Positions 58,701 through 64,000 of a stretch of 64,000 nucleotides of DNA are shown here, in pieces (position 1 is the first letter of the stretch; each line of letters starts with the position of its first letter). Source of the stretch: Erythrophleum ivorense. Its lineage: Eukaryota; Streptophyta; Magnoliopsida; Fabales; Fabaceae. The notes below the pieces were generated by a model. The model had not been told where the DNA came from, searched no databases, and saw only the letters and a list, made by a program, of their open reading frames with translations. The position numbers and the translations under genes were made by a program. The stretch covers positions 6,554,556-6,618,555 of the forward strand of contig JAIUCV010000001.1 in NCBI GenBank assembly GCA_026724425.1. The letters are read 5' to 3'.

Positions 58701-61700
58701 GTACATAGCCTCAAACAACTCATAAACTACGGGTATGAAGCCAAAAACCAAGAAAATGCAATTTCTCAAATAATCCCAAAAGTCAGATTTTTGGCTCTAA
58801 CTTTGGAAAATCATAACTAATTCTAGAAAAATGGAAATCAAGCAAATCATAACTCTTTGGAAAGCTTTAGATGTTAACTTTACACTAAAAATAAATCCCA
58901 ACCACAATCTCAACGTTTGGACCATCTTTGATATCGAAAAAGAGACAGATGTCCGGCTGTCCCTGATACTGGTGCAGCTTACTGTCATGAACTTTGAAAA
59001 ATTTGTAATTAATTCCACAAAAATCCAATTGGGGCAAACTATACCAATTTGGAAAGCTACAGATGTTAACTAGAGGAGAAAAATAAGTCCCGATCAATTC
59101 AGGAGCTCTTGGACCTCGAAAACTGATGGAACAGTAACAAAGGTTGGAAAGCTTCTCTGATGCTGATACAGAACTTCAGAAAGTCGTTTCTCCCTCTACA
59201 GACCTCCAATTGAGGTGCTTCCAGTTGGTATAGGTCACTGTGGATATCTAGTTTATGCTCATAAAATTTCATGACAATTGGATACCATTTGATCTATGAA
59301 TGACATGAATTCATTTTCGGACTTATTGCACAGTACCATGACCAAACCATTAAAATTTTCAACTTGAACAATTCGCCAAATATTCCCTAGACCTCCAAAT
59401 ATTACCCACCTTAGCTTCTCAAGAATCTCTCAATAGACTCTAAAGGCATGCCAAATTTCATATCAAAAAGAACTCATCTAGTCATACTTTGACGGAGCTC
59501 ACAAAATTGGCGTTTTTGGCACCCACAATGGTTCATAATGGGTCCAAATGGCCTCCCACATGCTCTAACATCTCTTGGGAAAGTTTGAAAGTACAAACAT
59601 AGCATATATGAATAGCCCAAATGATCCAAGTCATCATACATTTCAAAATCACTATGCTACGGAACAAAATGTACTATCACATGTAAGCCACAAAAGGCCA
59701 AATTATACATTCTCATTACTTTGGCTTTTTACCCAGTTCATACATCATTTATACATATGTTTACATTTGCTCATATATATACATCTCAAAAATAATAGGT
59801 GCATATTCATTCTGGCACCTCTTTACAACAAAAGAACTACACTTTTCCTTAAGCATTCTCAACTAGACTCCTTGGTGTGCACTTGATTCTCCTTGAGCTC
59901 CACCTAAGATGTTAAGATGGGAGAGGGAGGGGGTGAGATTCAGGGAATCTCAATAGCTCATACTCATTCAAGAAGCAATCAAGATATATAAACCAGTCAA
60001 AGCATGCAATCAAGTCACAATGACACAACATGTGTTCCATGCCATGAATATCATATCAATGCCAAGAATATGCTCTAGGGACTTTCGATCTAGTCTCACC
60101 CGAGCTTTGAGACTTTTGGATTGGCCTCACCCTTGGTTTAGGGACTTTTGGCTCCACTTCACCCGTCTTAAGGGACTTTCGACACCACTTCACTCGAGCA
60201 ATTTTTACAATTCATATCATAAACATATTGGTACCAATGCATCAAGGCAACATCAATGGCATATCTCATCATACAAGCACATACACAAGCATACAATGAC
60301 TATTACACATCCAAGAATGCAACAAGAAAGAGTAGAGAGCTACCTTATCGGCTATCACAAGCCTTCCCTTTCAATTTCTCTTCTCCCTTCTTGATTTTAC
60401 ACTCACAACTAGATGGAGTTGCTTCCTTTGAGCCTAGGCACAACAAAGAGCATGGGATTATTCTCTCATAACTCAAATAAGTACTCACAAAGCTAAAGAG
60501 GCTCTTTATCGAAGCAAACCCCTACTACTCATGTAAGAAACTAGGGATTCTCTCTCTAGAATTCCACTCACTCTCCTTCCTCTCTCAAGCTCTCAAAAAG
60601 GAAAGCAAAGAAGAAGAAATAAAGCTACATGAGCTTTACCCTTCCTCAAGAGTGGTTTTCCACTTTCTCTCTTCTGAACCAAACCCAAATCAATTACTAA
60701 ACCATAGAAAGAGAGGGCAAAGAGAAGAAGAATACCATGCTAAGGAGAAAAGCTATGGAAATCTCAAGATTGCTTACCTCTTTGCTTGTTCTCCTTCCTT
60801 TTCTAGGTCTCTCTCTCTCTCCACAGCCCTTTTCTCTCTCTTAGTCGAAGCTTAGGTCGGTTTACAGAGAAAGGAAGAGTTTGAAAGCTTTAAAATATCA
60901 AAATCTCTCTTTTCATGCTTTTTCGGACTAACCCTCACTATAGCGAGCCATAACCCTCGCTATGGCGAGCTTGTGTCAGTCCCAGACCTTTGCCTTCGCT
61001 ATAGCGCACGCTACGGCGAGCAACGCCCTGGTTTTTGTATGGGATGCCTGCACTCGCCTAGAAGCATTTTCGCTATAACGAGAAGGCACTCTCGCTATAG
61101 CTAGGTTATAGCGAACAGGTACATTCGCTATAGTTAGGCTATAGCTAGCAGACTTAGAAAATTTGCAGCATTCGAAAATTTTCAGCTTTCCTTTTCTTTT
61201 TCTCTCTTTTTTTTTTCTCGGTTGTTACAGAAGGCCTTCTTGTCTAAATGAATGCTGGCCATTGTTACCTTCTATGCTTTTGGTGTCTCATCCAACTGGA
61301 AGTACCGTTTGCATTTCAAGATCCACCCAAGAACGTCGTCCCTTGTGAATCTTGGAAAATTCATTTTTGTAAAACGGGTAGGGGGTTGGTAGCCGTCGTG
61401 ATCCTGGCAGGGTCGGTCATGGCCTCCTCTGCCATTAGAAGAGCCAGTGTCACGACGGGATTCATCAAACGCGCGAACCAGGTGAGCCATTTGAGTTGTC
61501 AAAGCTTGCAATTGGGTCTCCAAGGCTTGGAAACACTCTTTAGTCTATTCTGTCATAATGCGGTGCGCAGCTTGGGAACGGGTTTCAAGCATACAAGGCC
61601 GAAGAAAGAGGGCTCTGATACCACTGATGTAGATAAGAGAGGAAGAAGAGGGAAAGAGAGAGAGAGATAGGAGACGGAGAGGTCAGAGATGTAGAATTTC

Positions 61701-62937
61701 TTTAACCAGAAGCAATGACAACCTCCTTTAGGAAGTGAGCCCCCTTATTTATAATATCCTAGGAATAACGGACACTAACTCCCTCCTAACATAACTACCT
61801 CGTAACTATCTTATATTTAATATTACATAACATTCATCTTCTAAAAGGATGACAACTCCTAAAGATGGGTGACAAGGGATGACTGTAAGACTCCTAGATC
61901 ATAAATTAATTATTAACTTTGAACTTAAAGATTAAGGAAGTGATAATTATCTCAAAGTATTCTTTATCCTCTGACTCTCCCGGTTGATTTATAAGACTTA
62001 TCCTTGGACAATTGATCAGTTTCTTAACAATCCTAAATAAATCAATGGGTAAATAATTACAAAAAGTAAAGAGGTAAGTCCTTGTGAGAGTGGACATTCC
62101 ATTTGGACGTTGATTTACTTTTGTATGTTGTGATTCTGATAGGAACCTCCCATCAACACAACACATACACCACACAAAGAAAGACAAAGTAGTTGAGTAC
62201 TGATATTAATACGGAAATATGCTCTGTAAAAGAGCCTACAACACACCCACTATAAGTGAATCTCTCCCTTTGAATCGCACAACAAAAAGGATTCGCTCAA
62301 GTACCTTACTACACAAATGCACACTACAAGCACAACAAAATACAGCACTATAACCTTCGAGAACAGAACAGGTTTGTCAATTTTTGAGTGCTCTCTCCTC
62401 GAAAACCTGACCAAAATTCTTCTTACCCCCTTCCTTCTCAGCTTTTCTCTTTATATACCCCTGTCAACTGCTTTTTTAGCTGCTCCCTCCTAGCTCTTCA
62501 TCATTACACCCTTCTTTTGCTCCTCTACTTTTCTGCGTTCTCTGGTTCTTAACCTTTGTGCTTTCTTCTGGACCAGTAGTTCCCTCTTTTCTGCCCTCTG
62601 TCACTCCCATATGTCTCCTGCTGTGTATTTTGGTGGCAGCAGTGGGTTGAGACCCATCAGCTTCTGTATCTTGTCAGGTTCAAACAGCTGAAATAATAAA
62701 TGGTTAGCCTGTAATGCATTTTTTCAGCTATGAGTATTCCTTTAAAGTGTTGTGTTGTAACAATGCTTTTGTTTTTCTCTTATAATGCCTTCTCTTTTAA
62801 TGTAACCTTTGTAGTCTGATTGCTTCTACAATGCTGGATGGACTGAGGATGTCCGTGCAGTGATTAAATATCTACATGAAGAGCACCCCAGGGCTCCTCT
62901 GTTTGTTGTTGGAACTAGTATTGGTGCGAATGTTCTT
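49790..62937 (+). CDS. EMB8/YheT-type alpha/beta hydrolase, 5' portion (six exons, continues past the window)
   Basis: Proposed exons: 49790-50046, 50178-50267, 51145-51206, 51523-51623, 52752-52841 and 62815-62937. All have GT-AG borders and join in phase to give the first 241 residues. The next exon is not seen before 64000. The N-terminus carries a hydrophobic segment (about residues 13-48, including WHYLIGAAIAFIAFVYNFL) that could anchor the protein in a membrane. Family motifs follow: SPHLQTCFLNFFGRPP, DGGTIALDWL, VVVIPGLTSDSSSAYLKHL, NHRGLGG, AGWTEDVRAVIKYLH, and the nucleophile elbow GTSIGAN with Ser235. This is the EMB8/ABHD1-3/YheT family of putative esterases or lipases; substrate unknown. 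The catalytic Asp and His would be encoded beyond the edge. Intron 5 is 9973 bp because a gypsy element and its nested insertions lie in it. Confidence 0.9.
53971..54178 (-). repeat. 3' LTR of the Reina-like element
   Basis: 208 bp, from TGATGTAGATAAG to TTACATAACA on the plus strand. By eye it differs from the other LTR at about nine positions, all transitions, with no indels. The minus-strand purine tract CTTTTGGGGGAGGGAG adjoins it at about 54181-54196. Confidence 0.93.
54208..54675 (-). pseudogene. Integrase C-terminus and chromodomain of the Reina-like element
   Basis: An open 155-codon stretch has the integrase C-terminal blocks FEVGQWVFLKLQPYRQ, APRYFGPYRV and HPIFHVSLLK. Near its end is a chromodomain core, VLVQWKGLPDEEATW, followed by FPSFKL. 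Chromodomains of this type direct integration toward particular chromatin in other chromoviruses. The segment itself is open, but a stop separates it from the upstream integrase. Confidence 0.88.
54676..55779 (-). pseudogene. RNase H tail and integrase core of the Reina-like element
   Basis: The segment starts with the RNase H end (NTAADALSRL). It has the HHCC zinc-binding part (HH...H, then CDMCARC) and the integrase core with the first Asp in MDFIEGLP and the second in SDKDPVF. A TAA stop follows YHP at about 54975. In the next frame the expected catalytic Glu (DGQxE) is Lys (DGQFK). Another stop lies after EEVLSV. The integrase is therefore dead in at least three ways. Confidence 0.88.
55825..56262 (-). 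pseudogene. RT connection and RNase H of the Reina-like element
   Basis: Blocks seen: DWPEPTTIKQLKLFLGLAGYYWRF (at about 56255-56185), ETDACGTDIGAVLLQE with the first RNase H Asp, YEKELLAIVLAIEHW with the Glu, and RADQ followed directly by a stop where HxSL is expected. Another stop lies near 56125. Its start abuts the hairpin MITE. Confidence 0.85.
56270..56983 (-). pseudogene. Reverse transcriptase of the Reina-like element
   Basis: The N-terminal part holds VLVKKKDGSWRMCIDYREFN and FTKFDLRAGYHQIR. A TAG stop near 56693 precedes MPFGLTNAPATFQ. The polymerase motif is VFFDD, the form usual in plant gypsy elements, so the catalytic Asp pair is kept. The frame then runs into the hairpin insertion at 56277-56386. 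Confidence 0.9.
56277..56386. mobile_element. 110-bp hairpin MITE inserted in the RT gene
   Basis: Two perfect inverted arms of 47 bases (56277-56323 and 56340-56386) flank a 16-base loop. The outer sequence is ATGTTTGGTTC and the inner arms contain CACCCAAACCATGG. It breaks the RT-to-connection reading frame between the QKINSM and DWPEP motifs. Superfamily and exact target duplication could not be settled (ATG is possible). Confidence 0.85.
57060..57342 (-). pseudogene. Protease-RT linker of the Reina-like element
   Basis: Continues after the stop that ends the gag-protease ORF, with linker motifs including LLEEYKDLFNEPKGLPPLKDG and HPIVLKRG that precede RT in this family. A frame change near 57055 separates it from the RT segment. 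Confidence 0.75.
57394..58401 (-). pseudogene. Gag C-terminal part and protease of the Reina-like element
   Basis: An open stretch of 335 codons. It holds the gag core end (DYNDQFDAIACKLQLP, YVAGL), a zinc knuckle whose second Cys is replaced (LCFYYHQKDTRGHNC), and a retroviral-type protease with DNG in place of the usual DSG (ILIDNGSNHDFL). It ends at a TAG just after IVLG, where QWL follows in the intact family. The upstream gag portion is cut off by solo LTR copy C. Confidence 0.85.
58512..61229 (-). mobile_element. Solo LTR, large-LTR family, copy C, inside the Reina-like gag
   Basis: The unit begins TGTAACACC and ends GGTTGTTACA on the plus strand, 2718 bp. The flanking five bases are AAAGG (58507-58511) and GAAGG (61230-61234), a duplication with one change. 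It separates gag codons ending RYFQLDETPKA from those leading into the 58401 frame. It has the same orientation and subfamily as copy B, sharing CCCTCACTATAGCGAGCCAT and CTGGTTTTTGTATGGG, with a CGCTATAGCG array at about 60930-61150. There is no internal region. Confidence 0.87.
60930..61150. repeat. CGCTATAGCG-like near-palindrome array in copy C
   Basis: About eight units such as CACTATAGCGAG, CGCTATGGCGAG, CGCTATAGCGCACGC and CGCTATAGCTAGG over 220 bases, aligned in order with those of copy B. Confidence 0.8.
61235..61523 (-). pseudogene. Gag N-terminal part of the Reina-like element
   Basis: The minus-strand frame includes METQLQALTTQMAHLVRAF, then PPTRFTKMNFPRFTRDD and WILKCKRYFQLDETP, the usual start of the Reina/chromovirus gag core. 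It is cut at its C-terminal side by solo LTR copy C, beyond which gag resumes on the far side at 58511 and below. Confidence 0.87.
61610..61623 (-). other. Primer-binding site, initiator tRNA-Met type
   Basis: On the minus strand TGGTATCAGAGCCC starts one base after the end of the 5' LTR. TGGTATCAGAGC is the standard site complementary to initiator tRNA-Met in plant retroelements. Confidence 0.93.
61625..61832 (-). repeat. 5' LTR of the Reina-like element
   Basis: 208 bp, the partner of the LTR at 53971-54178, followed by the second copy of the TTCAT target duplication at 61833-61837. Confidence 0.93.
61838..62814 (+). other. Remainder of EMB8-like intron 5
   Basis: Intron sequence right of the gypsy element, up to the acceptor TTTGTAG before 62815. 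A pyrimidine-rich stretch at about 62370-62640 has no recognised repeat or frame. Confidence 0.6.
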
Positions 62938-64000
62938 GTAAGTTTCATAGCTCAAGTCTTATATTGTGCTTACATCAAGTGTCTTAACTTCTTATGCTGA
63001 GTCTTAATTCAAAATTTTGTATATTTACATACAAGCATATCGAGTTGAGTTCTCAACATGTTTTCTCTTGAGTTTGGAAGTTTTTGGATGCTTGTGATCT
63101 CTTGTTTTTGTGATGGTACCATTTATAGCAAGGAGCAACTAACTAAATGCTTATAAACTTTTCTTGCATGTGTTTGACATTTCTTTCTTCACAACATTGC
63201 CTGTTGTTACATGTTGTTCTGACTTGCGCTTTCTCCTAATCAAATTGATGAGTGGTGCTTGATGAATCTTTTTCAATTTCTCATACTGGTTCAAGATCTT
63301 CTTTAATTTTTTTTTTCAAGAAAAGAAAAGCTGTACTTTTTTTTCTGGGGTTTAGTTCCAGGATTCCTTCTATTTAGCTATAGATGCATGATTTATCTCA
63401 GTACTTGGAAATTTGTTGCTTAACTGCATGCTTCCCTACTTGCTTGAATAATTTTAAGGTTCTGCAGCTTTATAATGACCATTTAGAGATATATACCAAT
63501 TTCTCACAGGGAACACAATCATTTACATCTTTCCTGCTTGAACAATTATTATTATTATTATTAGTATTTAATGAACTACCCTTCTCTGACCCTCCACCCT
63601 TGCCATGAGCAAAGACCAAAAGATAAAATAAATAAATAAATAAAAGACAAGAAAAAATGCAACAGATCCTACTGGTACCTTATCTGAATGCCTCCCTTGC
63701 TATGCTGGCCAAAGAAATGTATTCATATTTAATCTTATTTTGACAGTAAAGATAGCTTTCTAGTGAGTTATTCGTTCACATATTTCTAGTGTTAATTGAT
63801 GCATGTAGCTGACCTCACTTAGTGGGAAAAGGCTTTGTTGTTGTTGTTGTTGTTGTTTATGTCCTGAACTGATAAATTTTAACTGCTTTATGTTTATGCT
63901 TTAATTTGATCATAATAATTAGTTATGACCATTGAAGCATACTTCATTTACTTTCTAAACAACAGGCAAATTAGGATTTATACATTGTTAATCTATACTC
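62938..64000 (+). other. EMB8-like intron 6, partial
   Basis: Starts with the donor GTAAGT after exon 6. It contains (ATT)n near 63546 and (TTG)n near 63837. No next exon, expected to begin with a VKYL-like motif, was found before the window ends. Confidence 0.6.

Larger units (their letters stand above)
53971..61832 (-). mobile_element. Complete but dead chromodomain Ty3/gypsy element (Reina-like) in the EMB8-like intron
   Basis: Both 208-bp LTRs, a perfect 5-bp duplication TTCAT (53966-53970 and 61833-61837), an initiator tRNA-Met primer site and a purine tract define the element. Without the nested solo LTR it is about 5.1 kb. Gene order on the minus strand is gag, protease, RT, RNase H, integrase, chromodomain. 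The short LTRs, small size and C-terminal chromodomain point to the Reina clade of chromoviruses. Several in-frame stops, a nested LTR and a hairpin MITE leave it unable to encode its proteins. It is antisense to the host gene. Confidence 0.92.

Noticed and set aside
1..64000. tRNA, rRNA or snRNA genes
   Set aside because: No cloverleaf-like sequence with A and B boxes was noticed; the tRNA-like matches at 3267 and 61610 are retroelement primer-binding sites.

Overview
This is a nuclear segment of a plant genome, most likely a eudicot. It is AT-rich, has GT-AG introns and simple repeats, carries many nested plant transposable elements, and has two kinds of host gene with plant-type exon structure. 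No bacterial operons, tRNA, rRNA or CRISPR arrays were seen. The species cannot be named from the sequence alone. || Layout. (1) 1-4920: the 5' part of an Athila-type Ty3/gypsy retrotransposon on the minus strand (RT fragment, protease, gag, tRNA-Asp primer-binding site, LTR). (2) 4921-11293: a second, plus-strand, degenerate gypsy-like element. Its 3' LTR is split by a 2.9 kb solo LTR (copy A). (3) 11294-17340: transposon relics, namely CACTA-like subterminal repeats, tandem repeats and a dead hAT transposase. (4) 17604-24002: an apparently intact four-exon caffeate-type O-methyltransferase gene (OMT1) with a repetitive upstream region. (5) 24003-32947: intergenic DNA with TIR and LTR insertions, plus a block duplicated from upstream of OMT1. 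(6) 32948-38152: a second O-methyltransferase copy (OMT2). It is a pseudogene with a frameshift, at least three in-frame stops, and a 2.87 kb solo LTR (copy B) in exon 2. (7) 38153-49789: further TE relics (a TIR element with internal triplication, an Athila-like LTR relic, solo LTR copy D, a CACTA-like end). (8) 49790-64000: the first six exons of an EMB8/YheT-type alpha/beta hydrolase gene that continues off the right edge. Its fifth intron (about 10 kb) holds a complete but dead chromodomain-bearing gypsy element, which itself carries solo LTR copy C and a 110-bp hairpin MITE. || How the parts relate. Only two host loci are visible. The O-methyltransferases form a same-strand tandem pair that appears to come from a local duplication: a homologous 0.5 kb block lies upstream of each copy. 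One copy looks functional and the other has decayed. The hydrolase is unrelated to them. The most notable theme is one large-LTR family. Three solo LTRs (A, B, C) and a related fourth (D), all 2.5-2.9 kb and each bounded by 5-bp target duplications, have landed in another retrotransposon's LTR, a gene exon, a retrotransposon gag ORF and older TE debris. A, B and C carry dense arrays of a near-palindromic CGCTATAGCG-like motif. || Limits: exon borders, repeat identities and mutation counts were read by eye without alignment software. No wholly new gene system was found; the best leads are the large solo-LTR family with its palindrome arrays and the OMT tandem pair.
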